From Didymodactylos carnosus (Eukaryota; Rotifera; Eurotatoria; Philodinida; Philodinidae), in assembly GCA_905250885.1 (NCBI GenBank), contig CAJNOQ010001256.1, forward strand, positions 1 through 33,932: a stretch of 33,932 nucleotides of DNA. The letters are read 5' to 3'. Positions 11,101 to 19,332 of the stretch are shown here, piece by piece. Under the pieces are notes generated by a model. It did not search any database. It worked only from the letters and a program-made list of their open reading frames with translations, and was not told the DNA's origin. The position numbers and the translations under genes were made by a program. The number at the start of each line of letters is the position of its first letter. The first letter of the stretch is position 1.

Positions 11101-13318
11101 CGGGGTCTGGTTGTTCTTTAATATAGAAAAAAAAGAAATATTTGCGTTTTGTAACAGGGAGTAGGCTATACATACTTTGCTCTCCGTTTCCAACTTTCAA
11201 ATTTTCATCGTCATCTTTGTTGCCATCAGTTGGTTCCTCATCACTATTACCTTGTTTTGCTTCTTCCTTTTGTGGTTCTGATGACTTTGCTTCAACTGGA
11301 CTTTGCTCATCTTGTGTGCCTGAAAGTAGATACATAAATATTTGAATACTCCTCGCTAGCCTCAAGGGTCAGTTTTGAAAGTATCGGTAAACCTATTACA
11401 ATACTGAGGATGCAAAAGATTCATTTGCTTTGAATCTTTGGTGCCATTAGTTGGTTCCTCATCACTATTACCTTGTTTTGCTTCTTCCTTTTGTGCTTCT
11501 GATGGCTTTGCTTCAACCGGAGTTTGCTCACCTTGTGCTAAAAGTCGATACATAAATGTTTGAATACTCCTCGCTACCCTCAAGTGTCAGTTTTGAAAGT
11601 ATCGGTAAAACCTATTACAATACTGAGAATGCAAAATGGGAGTGTATATACACAACTAGTGCTTCCCAATAACTTCATCTGCATCGTTGCTTAAACATGA
11701 CAGGATGTTAACTGATTCGGGTGGAAAAATGCTGATAAAATTTTAAACAGTGAATTACTGTGTAATTCATATCTATACCAAAAATTAACCTCTTTTGTAA
11801 AAAAAGAGCTCACAAATGTATCCCAATCGCTTCATCGAAAACATTCTCACATCAATTCGCATAAAATCAAAAGGTCAAAAGTAATTTCAAGTGCTTTTCG
11901 CCGTTACCATTTACCCTCTGCAATTACATTAGACTTTATGTTCGCTGTTATATATGTTAACATATAAATATGTCTGCAAATTGTTAGTTTAAAAATGATT
12001 TTCTCCTTCCGACTTCGTATTAAAATATGTAATACGAGTGGAACTTCAAATTTCATTGTAAATTCATCTTGAGTTCTACTGATTTCTGAGGCTAGTCACA
12101 AGTAAGACAACTTTCTTTCCATTCAAAAGCATGCCAACTCCTTCTGCATATACAAGATAAAACAAAAAGTTAATTATAAACAAATATTATGAATTCACTA
12201 CCTTCAGCAACCTTCGGATCACCATTAACAACTGGACTTTTTGCTCCTTCTGTCGACGTATTAAATCCGAGATTATTTTTAACAGCATCTGCCGCATCGG
12301 CTACCTTGTCTTTAACAGCACCTGCCACATCCGCTACCTTGTCTTTAACAGCACCTGCCGCATCGGCTACCTTGTCTTTAACAGCACCTACCGCATCGGC
12401 TACTTTGTCTTTAACAGTACCTGCCCCATCGGCTACCTTGTCTTGAGCTCCACTTGCCGCATCGGCTACCTTGTCTTTAGCAGCACCTGCCCCATCGGCT
12501 ACCTTGTCTTGAGTTTCACTTGCCGCATCGGCTACCTTGTCTTTAACAGCACCTGCCGCATCCCCTACCTTGTCTTGAGCTCCACTTGCCGCATCGGCTA
12601 CCTTGTCTTTAACAGCACCTGCCGCATCTGCTACCTTGTCTTTAACAGTACCTGCCGCATCGGCTACTTTGCCTTTAACAGCACCCGCCCCATCGACTAT
12701 CTTGTCTTGAGCTTCACTTGCCGCATCGGCTACCTTGTCTTTAACAGCACCTGTCGCATCCGCTACCTTGTCTTTAACAGCACCCACCCCATCGGATACC
12801 TTGTCTTTAACAGTACCTGCCGCATCGGCTACCTTGTCTTGAACTCCACTTGCCGCATCGGCTACCTTGTCTTTAGCAGCACCTGCCCCATCGACTATCT
12901 TGTCTTTAACAGCACCTGCCGCATCCGCTATCTTGTCTTTAACAGCGCCTGCCGCATCCGCTACCTTGTCTTTAACAGCACCTATCGCATCCGCTACCTT
13001 GTCTTTAACAGCACCCACCCCATCGGATACCTTGTCTTTAACAGTACCTGCCCCATCGGCTACCTTGTCTTGAACTCCACTTGCCGCATCGGCTACCTTG
13101 TCTTTAGCAGCACCTGCCGCATCGGCCACCTTGTCTTTAGCTCCACTCTTTAAAGCATTGAAATAGTCTTTTAATTGGTCCATTGTAGTGAAATTATGTT
13201 TTCGCATTATTGATCGAAATTCACTTATATCACTATCATCGGCTTTTTCTGAAGCAATTGTCATTATACCATTCGATGATCCTATACCAAGACAAATGCA
13301 AATTATGAGCACTAACAT
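4996..13318 (-). CDS. TGN38/TGOLN2-like type I membrane protein with lumenal LEA repeat array (spliced)
   Basis: Predicted exons, minus strand: 13318-12202, 11537-11472, 11319-11176, 11115-11071, 10357-10127, 9845-9750, 6536-6415, then 5418-5314 (tail A) or 5160-4996 (tail B). Lengths sum to 1926 nt (641 aa, tail A) or give 661 aa (tail B), and every junction keeps frame. The order is signal peptide, 26 LEA-type 11-mers (residues 61-346), acidic Glu/Asp/Lys/Asn-rich stem (about 373-583), one membrane helix (584-602), HNKNK, then a tail with LLEG or LVEG and YTRL or YEKL. TGN38/TGOLN2 has the same plan: repetitive polar lumenal region, one helix, HNKRK, LEG and SDYQRL, where the tyrosine motif drives TGN-endosome cycling. 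The LEA array is not part of the known vertebrate family. The weak point is the 3.2-kb intron joining 9750 to 6536, but exon phases agree. A role in protecting secretory membranes during drying is inference. Confidence 0.7.
5314..5418 (-). CDS. Exon 8A: cytoplasmic tail ending in YTRL motif
   Basis: It follows a pyrimidine-rich acceptor (TTCTTGTGTTGCAG) and enters phase 0, matching exon 7. It encodes 34 residues: VLALLLEGCTRREVNGR, a Gly/His/Arg-rich linker, then RYTRLSQSS and a TGA stop. LLLEG corresponds to the ALEG/VLEG box just inside the membrane in TGN38. YTRL is a YxxΦ signal near the C-terminus, in the position of YQRL in TGN38, which binds AP-complex mu subunits. Confidence 0.75.
   Translation of the reverse strand, partial: VLALLLEGCTRREVNGRHHSGGRGGRYTRLSQSS
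6415..6536 (-). CDS. Exon 7: transmembrane helix of the TGN38-like protein
   Basis: The acceptor is CTTTACTTTAG and the donor is AATAAA|GTAAGA; the exon enters phase 1 and leaves phase 0. It encodes DIKSRKSDDDESAWSG, then the helix FITYFLIFTLIVVIGYLTL, then HNKNK. The acidic/Ser juxtamembrane stretch, single helix and HNK(R/N)K stop-transfer closely match the TGN38/TGOLN2 pattern. A read-through ORF with an upstream Met at 6594 exists, but its hydrophobic start is the T-rich 3' end of the intron. Confidence 0.75.
7422..7446. repeat. Short hairpin palindrome
   Basis: AGAGATACATTT and AAATGTATCTCT form a 12-bp stem separated by one base. No role is apparent. Confidence 0.6.
7697..7786 (+). tRNA. 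tRNA-Tyr (GTA anticodon) with a 17-nt intron
   Basis: The acceptor stem CCCGCGA (7697-7703) pairs with TCGCGGG (7779-7785), with discriminator A at 7786. The D arm is GCTC-AGTTGGCA-GAGC. The anticodon stem is GAGGA/TCCTT around loop CT-GTA-G. The T arm is ACTGG-TTCAAAT-CCGGT. The bases between 7734 and 7750 do not fit the cloverleaf and sit one base 3' of the anticodon, the standard intron position and usual for eukaryotic tRNA-Tyr. The internal A and B boxes look intact (GGTTCAAATCC), so it is probably functional. It lies in the long intron of the minus-strand gene. Confidence 0.93.
7791..7798 (+). terminator. Pol III terminator (T8)
   Basis: A run of eight T residues begins four bases after the end of the tRNA-Tyr, the usual RNA polymerase III stop signal. 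Confidence 0.85.
9105..9727. mobile_element. MITE-like element with ~145-bp terminal inverted repeats
   Basis: The left arm (about 9105-9255, beginning TAAGGCCTTCCAAATT) is matched by the reverse complement of the right arm (about 9570-9727, beginning TAAGGCACTCCAAATT). A long conserved stretch includes TTCGATAGAGAATTTCAC and CAGTGCACATTATCAGT. TA lies at both outer ends, as expected for a Tc1/mariner-type target duplication. The interior has no transposase-like ORF. It lies in intron 6 of the TGN38-like gene, and its right end stops about 20 bp from exon 6. Confidence 0.75.
9750..11115 (-). CDS. Exons 4-6: acidic lumenal stem
   Basis: Exon 4 (11115-11071, 45 bp) encodes a peptide with QPDPDDQFRRVEAE. 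Exon 5 (10357-10127, 231 bp) is strongly acidic (DDEPDSEADEEG near its start, QPDQEEDTE at its end). Exon 6 (9845-9750, 96 bp) turns basic and polar (DDKSQPKDQK, then NKNKNKPKKD). Acceptors are ATTAAAG, TTTGTAG and TTTTTAG; donors are GAAG|GTAGAA, GAAG|GTAGCT and GATG|GTGCGT. All three exons are phase 1-1, so any of them could be skipped without breaking the frame. The composition resembles the extended charged lumenal domains of TGN38-type proteins. No globular domain is visible. Confidence 0.65.
10501..10780. mobile_element. Short MITE-like inverted-repeat element in intron 4
   Basis: The arm at 10501-10555 (GAATAACTCGAG, then AAAGAGCTAGAGAGTT) is matched by the reverse complement of 10716-10780. 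The element is about 280 bp with no ORF. Its terminal words (CGAGTTATTCAAAAAA) recur at about 27350-27365 inside a dynein intron, so the family has more than one member here. Confidence 0.7.
11176..11537 (-). CDS. Exons 2 and 3: tandemly duplicated acidic stem exons
   Basis: Exon 2 is 11537-11472, starting after TTTTAG and ending AAACAAG|GTAATA. Exon 3 is 11319-11176, starting after TTTCAG and ending GAGCAAA|GTATGT. Both begin phase 1 and encode nearly the same peptide: EQTPVEAKPSEAQKEEAKQ and EQSPVEAKSSEPQKEEAKQ. Exon 3 continues into an acidic stretch (NSDEEPTDGNKDDDE). The donor that I assign to exon 2 also exists at the matching site in exon 3, so a shorter exon 3 is possible without changing frame. 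The duplicated unit includes the intron upstream of each exon. The peptide is hydrophilic and probably unstructured, forming part of the lumenal stem. Confidence 0.65.
11203..11637 (-). repeat. ~217-bp tandem duplication of an exon plus its upstream intron
   Basis: The segment around 11328-11411 (ATACATAAATATTTGAATAC, then CAGTTTTGAAAGTATCGGTA) recurs at about 11548-11637. The exon sequence at 11216-11320 recurs at 11450-11537. The copies differ by scattered substitutions. This is a clear exon-duplication event inside the LEA/TGN-like gene. Confidence 0.85.
12202..13318 (-). CDS. Exon 1: signal peptide and LEA 11-mer array
   Basis: The chosen start is the Met at 13318, giving MLVLIICICLGIGSSNG, a compact signal peptide. 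An in-frame Met 13 codons upstream (13357) adds a basic stretch and is also possible. Next come a short acidic region (ASEKADDSDISEF) and a helix-like segment with TTMDQLKDYF. From 13138 to 12281 there are 26 uninterrupted 11-residue units of consensus KDKVADAAGAV. Lys/Asp and small hydrophobic residues alternate as in group 3 LEA proteins, which are disordered when wet and helical when dried. The exon ends in GAAG|GTAGTG (phase 1). Reported bdelloid LEA proteins of Adineta also enter the secretory pathway, which fits the signal peptide. The repeats alone do not prove function. Confidence 0.85.
12281..13138 (-). repeat. 33-bp coding tandem repeat, 26 units
   Basis: The unit encodes an 11-mer of the form (K/Q)-D-K-(V/I)-(A/S/V/G)-D-(A/G)-x-(G/S)-x-(V/A/T). 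The period is exactly 33 bp with no frame-breaking indel. Units 2-5 resemble units 9-12, including the KDKVSDGVGAV variant in units 4 and 11. This points to a higher-order duplication of seven units (231 bp). The preserved frame and conserved K-D-K-V-A-D core argue for selection on the protein. Confidence 0.9.
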
Positions 13319-13480
13319 ATTGAACTTACGGGAAAACCGCCTGAAGCTGTAAATCACTTTTTCGATGAAACTAGATGGACTACATGTAATTGTCGACGCT
13401 GATGCCAGATATGAACATCGGAGCTGTCCTTAGGCTTTTGTGAACCGTTTTGCTGAAAACTAGATCTCTAGAAAATCAGA

Positions 13481-13512
13481 GACCAAATTCAGAAAATTTT
13501 TCTGAATTGGTC
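13481..13512. promoter_or_regulatory. 32-bp near-perfect palindrome upstream of the LEA/TGN-like gene
   Basis: GACCAAATTCAGAAAA is followed directly by TTTTCTGAATTGGTC with one extra T, giving an almost perfect hairpin or dyad. It lies about 165 bp upstream of the chosen start codon (13318). A regulatory role is only a guess; it could also be a repeat remnant. Confidence 0.35.
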
Positions 13513-13607
13513 GTTTTGTAGAGCACAGAAAACTGTCTATATTACATAAGTTTTAGTTTTTCAAAAGATTACTGAGCAGGGTTATGATTTTTGTAAAGTA
13601 TCCTACT

Positions 13608-14130
13608 AAAAGCATTTTCGTCTTTATAAATAAGAGGTGATAGATAGAAAAGCAATGTTTCTATATTTTAGAATGCAACAGCATTTTCAACTAAATTTTA
13701 TCTTTTTCTGAATTATTTTATAAGGTCATTTTTATAGTAAAGCTCATGATCATCAAAATTCGAAACTAGTAGGTATATTCGATTTAACCATTACAAACAG
13801 CTGTAAAAGTTGTAATGGAATGCCTTTTCATGGAGGCCCGATCTGTCTGAAAGTTTTTTTTTCAGAGAAAATTTACTGTTCGCCTAAAGAATATATTACG
13901 AAAGAGAAATTACTATTGATATTTTAGTTTTTTGAAAAGACAGTTCGTATTCTCTGTATTCAGCCAACTTTTGTTTTATCTTTAGTCTATTTTATGTATG
14001 ACACTATCAATGAGCGAAATAGAATAATAATAAAGGATAAAATTTAGTTGAAAATGCTGTTGCATTCTAAAATATAGAAACATTGCTTTTCTATCTATCG
14101 CCTCATCATTTGTAAAGACGAAAATGCTTT
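13608..14130. mobile_element. MITE-like element with ~95-bp terminal inverted repeats
   Basis: The left arm (13608-13703) is matched by the reverse complement of the right arm (14036-14130). About 63 bp near the inner side (from GATAGATAGAAAAGCAATG to AACTAAATTTTATC) match perfectly by eye; the outer ends carry a few substitutions. There is no ORF inside. It occupies the space between the two minus-strand secretory genes. The well-matched arms suggest a fairly recent insertion. Confidence 0.8.
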
Positions 14131-14380
14131 TATACTTTATATGTTTATGCAATTACAAAACAAGGTAGTTACATATAAAACAATTCTAAATTATGTTGTA
14201 TTCTAGCTATATCGACCTAAGGAACGGAATAGAGGACTAACGATCGATCAGAATAGGTGTCTGAACAGAGGAAGAGCAGAATATATTTTGAAACACTTTC
14301 TTTAAGTGAAAAAACTTCATTCCTACTGTTATATTTGATACAAAACATTTCAGTGTTCAAATGTCTAACTCATAGTCTAT

Positions 14381-15809
14381 CTAAATTTTCATTTTATCTA
14401 CCGCTGTGTCTTTCAAGTCTATAGCAGCCTTGATCACTTTGCCGGCTAAATCAACTAAATTCGTTGTAACATCTTCAAGAATTAAAATTGATGTGAATTA
14501 GCTTACGGAAAAGTTGAATAAAAACTATTGATAAGAATAATGTTTTAGCTAATTCAAATCGAATTAAACTGTAAACTCACCGCTGATCAAATTCGACGTA
14601 TTGTTTTTAGACTTTCTGCCAACATCTGATGTTTTATCTTTGGTTTCCGTTCTAGAATATGATCCTTTATCGTTATCACTCTAAAGAAGACGAATATTTA
14701 TTGTAGCTATTGCATATAGAAAACGTTACAGAACAGAGCTTATGATTGGATAATAAAGAAATACTTATTTTAACATTTACATCTGATATTTTGTTCTTAG
14801 TATTATTTTCTTTTTGTATTAGTTTACGTTTGTTAGCACCACCTACATTTTCTGATGTATCGGCTCCATTAACCGAATTTTTACTTGAGGATCGATTATT
14901 TACGGTATTGGCAGATGATGCGGCAGATTTTTGTTTTTGTTGATCATCAACAGCATTATCTGTAAATAAAGAAAACAGAAGTCAATAATTAATATTTGTC
15001 TTATTAAAAAGTCTTCTAAGTACTTTCTACTTCAGTTACTTCCTAAAAACATTAGATAGTTATTGTGGAACGAAAAACGGTCAAGACATGTGAGAAAACT
15101 CTTTATCAGCTAGCCGTTTGCTACTTACTACTATCGACTGGTTCTTCTCGTACTTGATCACCTTCTTTCAATATAGACTCTCCTAATTCATAAAAAAGTT
15201 GACATAAATTTTTTGTTTCTTTTGTACACACTTTCTGACATAATGTTTCTGGTTTTTCATCTTGTAAATTTGATTTGTCAATTATCCACTTATTTATCCT
15301 CAGAGCGCGAGTGCCATTGCATATAATTTTCCGTTTGAGTATCGCTGTATTTTTTACGTTATTTTGACATGCTAATTTGGTTGAATCAAATAGCATCTTA
15401 CACAAAAGCTTTTGTTCTGACGTACCTGAAAATAAACATATTCTCATAAAGATATTCTCATTAATATATTTGAAATACTAGAAAAAAAATCATACTTCTT
15501 TTACTGTCATGTGTTGTTAAATAAGTTAGTATATCAGCATTTTCTCACTACTCTTCTTTCCAGTCGAAACTTTGATTCTTACTCGATCTAATGTGTCTCA
15601 CACTTACCGTCTGTACATAGTTTATTAAGATCAGTGTGAATTGTTTGAATCTGACTACCATTTCGAATATATTGTTCTATTGTGCATGGTGGTTTAATGT
15701 CTTTTAATAATTCGAGAAAATTAAAACCTTCAATACTAGAAGTTTCAGTGTAACACGATTTAACAAAAAATTGTAAAAAAATTAAGCTAAAGAACAATAG
15801 AATCGACAT
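14381..15809 (-). CDS. Secreted 8-cysteine protein, family unknown (5 exons)
   Basis: Predicted exons, minus strand: 15809-15608, 15425-15129, 14959-14781, 14680-14581, 14472-14381. They total 870 nt (289 aa), and all junctions keep frame with GT..AG. The N-terminus MSILLFFSLIFLQFFVKSC is a clear signal peptide. The mature part has eight cysteines over exons 1-2 (including ETLCQKVCTKETKNLCQ), suggesting a disulfide-bonded helical domain. Exons 3-4 are low-complexity Ser/Asn/Lys. The last exon ends in an amphipathic helix (DLAGKVIKAAIDLKDTAVDK). I do not recognise the family. It lies upstream of the LEA/TGN-like gene on the same strand, about 1 kb away, with a MITE between. The helical end faintly recalls the LEA 11-mers, but this is weak. 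The donor of exon 3 is uncertain, with a second candidate slightly downstream. Confidence 0.65.
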
Positions 15810-17590
15810 GTTTTTTTTTCAATTTTGTGAATTTCTATGGATTAGAAGAAGTTGATAATGAATATCATAATTGAACAATACCAATCTAAAACAAAAATAA
15901 ACAAAAATCATTTAGTGAAGAATTACGAACAATTATTCTGAGAAGACGTTCGAAAACAATAATAAAAAGATGTTTTTTTCTTTTATCAATGTTAATCAAA
16001 GATTAAAGATTTTTTTATATATTTATAATGTGTAATATCGTTAAACAAATGAGATGATACTCGTGATCATAACTAAGAATCGATGAACAGTCCTTGGCTT
16101 ACTAGTAAGTAAAACTTCAGCGTGGCAAGTTAGAAAAACATTTTCAAAAGCGTGCTTGAAGAAACACACGATTCACACCTCTACCTACACACATGTGAAT
16201 CTATTACTGTTGGATAGAACAACACTGACATTTTATTCAAACAAAAATATCTTAGTTATACTTCAATTAGCGCTGTTAAATGTATCTAAAAGAAATTCAA
16301 CTCACTATCTCATATAGTGACTCATTGAAGAATTTTGTAAAGAAAGAAGCAGCGAGCTAAAAGTTTTTCTGTGTATCATCCTGGAGAAGGCTCAGGGTAA
16401 CAAACCTCTGAGGGAAGGCCATAGTCTTGCAGAACATTCCGTATCTGACTTGTAAAAGTAATAACGCACAATAACATGACTTTCACAGTTCATTAATTCC
16501 AATTCACATGAACAAATGAGTGATGATTGATAACATATCACACCTCTTGAACAATAATAAACCGAAAATCGGGTGAAGTAAAAAAAAGACATTAAACTAG
16601 AATTAATTCTTTTTACAAGTAAAAGTTTCTTTTATAATTAGAAAACATCAAGTAACAGACAAGAAATAATTTATCTACTGAGATAATTTAATATGACCAA
16701 TAGAAAAGGTAAGTTATACAAAATCCCAAGGAAGCTTATATAAAGTTTTCGTTACGCTTTTTTGTATGTCTACACAGAAGAAAAACATTATAAAGTATAC
16801 TGCCTTTAATAAGCTAAAGATATGTACATTTTCAGAACGAAACAAAAACCAAAGACGTTAGTAACTGAATACATATTTCTGTTTACTGCTACCTGTATTT
16901 TTTCTTCTCTATAAGGAACCCTTTGAATATGGCTTTAATAAGCGTCTCAAAAGAAACAAAAAAAAATCATTACTATTTTTTTTTCAAATCGATCAGAATG
17001 AAAAAAATATAGTCAAGATAATTTACCGAGAAATTTTAGCCAGATCTTTCTAGCTATCTCTGTTTCTCTTCTTTGATTGGATGAAATTTTGAGTGTTTAA
17101 TACATAAAATTAAGTGTCATTAGAATTCGTGTAAATTTAAGGAGCAATTAGAGTATCATATCATAGTTACTACTAGCTTCAAATTAGCAAGGGTAAATAT
17201 GATTACATTATAATCGAGGTATGTAGTAAAATTTGATTGGTGCATATCATATATTCTGTTTTTACGGTAGACACGTGTACTGGGTTAGTTTAAGCTACTT
17301 TTATTTCAAATCAATTGAAGTTTCCCAACATTAGTAATTCGACGAAGTCATTAGATACTAGTGTTGGGTTTAACACAAGGTCATAGTGCTATACAAACAA
17401 AAACACAAATTTAAATTGAAAATGTAATAAGCAAATAAACAAGTAAACAGTTAAAGAAGTAAATCACAGATGAAGTTGGTGGAAGGGAAAGAAGGTGATT
17501 TTTTGGAATTACGAAAAATGTTACATTTATAGAGAATATAGAGTTGTCAGTAGTTAAAATGAGAACACAAGGTTAACATTTATAAAAATA
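15810..17590. other. Intergenic, no gene seen
   Basis: AT-rich DNA between the start of the secreted-protein gene and the 3' end of the retrotransposon fragment. The promoter of the minus-strand gene should lie in its left part, but no distinct element can be named. The short ORFs have no protein-like features. Confidence 0.5.
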
Positions 17591-17596
17591 CATGTT

Positions 17597-18880
17597 TTAA
17601 ATCGATGCAAATCGCTTGGTTTCATTGATGTAGGTAACTATAAGTTGATAGATGTTAATATAATGATCGAAAGGGAGAGGAGTAGTCTGTAGTGGAAGAA
17701 GGTTCATGTCAATACGCAAGTCAGGATCGCATTCATTTATTTTATTAAAAAGTTTTTGACGGGCATCTGTGTAGTTCACACAGTACAAAAAGAAGTATTC
17801 CACCGTTTCTACTCCAGAGCATGCACAAAATTGCGAGTTAGGTATTTGTACGACATTTCTGTGAAAGAGATCATAGATTAGACAGATCGTAAGATTTGGT
17901 TTGATTTGTTAAAATCCGTCTAACAGAAACATTTTCTTTTAGTAATTGTTCTCCGCGTGACTTTAAACCTGACTTTGAATTTTCTACATATGTGATACGG
18001 TTTTGAAGGAATACTGGAGCCTGTCCAACTACAATTTTCTGTATTAACTGTATTTTACGACTCTCTGCTATTTCTACATATGGCAGCCATCCTAGTATTT
18101 TAGACAACTTATCTTTACTAGTAAAATGTATTGCTCCACTTACGATTTGAGCTGCTTCGTATTGCATATGCTCAATTTTATTTACATTTTCTTTTATCAT
18201 ACCAAAGTATACTTCACAACCGTATAAAATGACCGGTGAAAGAAGTGACTGATATATTTGATAGAGCGTTGATGTACTGAAGATTCTTTTAAATTTTTTC
18301 AAAAATAGTATTTTATTACATTTTTTAATCACATATTCACAATGTGCATTCCATTCTAACGTGGGTGTAAAAATCAACCCTAAATGCTTATATTCTTTTA
18401 CTTCTTTCAAAACAACACTATTTAGTTTTAAATCTAGCAGAGCATTAATAGCTTTTTTGGTAAAAGTCATTGTTTTACATTTATTTTCATTAAAGGGCAA
18501 CTGTCAGTTTTTAGACCACTCATTGATTTTTTTTTAAATCTTCACTTAACACTTTAGTGGCCGTACTAGCATCTTTTGATGAATAATGTAACAAAGTATC
18601 ATCCGCAAACAGTCTTACTGTAGATACAACATTTTTTCCTATATTATCTGTAAAAATTAAAAACAGGAGTGGACCGAGGACGCTACCCTGCGGTACGCCT
18701 CTGTTTATGCATTTTGCATTCGACATCTTGCCATTTACAACTGTAATAATTTTTCTGTCACACAAATAACTCTTAAACCATTCTAACATTGTGCCTGTCA
18801 CTCCCTTATTTTCTAATAAATGGTGTTTATATAGCCCATCATGCAAAACAAAACGGTGAACGTACGCAGGTACTTTAGTG
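17597..18880 (-). pseudogene. 5'-truncated, disrupted non-LTR retrotransposon (reverse transcriptase remnant)
   Basis: The frame near 18700 carries GVPQGSVLGPLLFLIF and LFADDTLLHYSS, the conserved RT blocks with the catalytic F-A-D-D box. The thumb and downstream region follow (CKTMTF, YKHLGLIF, LSPVILYGCEVYFG). A C-terminal piece with ETVEYFFLYC, then Y-x-x-x-R, lies at about 17700-17830. The layout fits the jockey/CR1-like group of non-LTR elements. The endonuclease and the first RT motifs are missing, as expected from 5' truncation at about 18880. The frame is broken in an A-run near 18530, by a stop near 18506 where a Trp is expected, and again near 17875. It is dead as a gene. Confidence 0.85.
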
Positions 18881-19273
18881 GAACTTTTTCAGTAGCCAGT
18901 CTGTTTAGACACTTAGCTTGTATGTTTTATTGATACCGATACTCTGGATGGCTATCCCACAAAGACTTATTCAGCCTTCAGGTACTTTGAATTCAGTACA
19001 TTTACTAGGTTGGTTGAGTTGGATATAAGAAAAAATAAGTGCTAAATTTAAAAAGATTATCATACTCAATATAACCATTCCTTGATTCTTTTCTACGATC
19101 GATATCGAAGATTAAGAAAATGTACACATTCGTCGATAATATATGTCGGTGAAATACTATCACAAGTTTAATGTTAAATAAAATCTATACATTTGAGTCA
19201 TTCAACTATAATTCGTCCATTTATATTTTGCATTAAAAATACCTTCATATTTCTCCTGTACAGATTGGAAAGA
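18870..19273. repeat. ~400-bp direct repeat, copy 1
   Basis: This segment matches 22964-23376 in the same orientation. The core (18935-19252) differs from its partner by about three bases by eye, and the left ~60 bp is less similar. Copy 1 lies between the truncated end of the retrotransposon and the nucleotidyltransferase pseudogene. Neither copy has a coding signature. It may be a solo terminal repeat or a short non-autonomous element. Confidence 0.9.
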
Positions 19274-19332
19274 CTTTCATCCGAATTTTTTATGAAAAAG
19301 AGTACGAAAACACCAACTTCACTTGGAAAGAT

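Noticed and set aside
12189..13073. Plus-strand ORFs rich in SLTAPAASATL
   Set aside because: Another antisense frame of the same repeat array.
12281..13138. CRISPR-like array
   Set aside because: The repeats are contiguous 33-bp coding units with no spacers, in a eukaryotic exon.
12443..13153. 236-codon plus-strand ORF with Cys-rich STCRIGYLVFN repeats
   Set aside because: It is the antisense reading of the LEA 33-bp array. The minus-strand frame has a signal peptide, splice sites and LEA consensus; the opposite frame is open only because the repeat period is a multiple of three.
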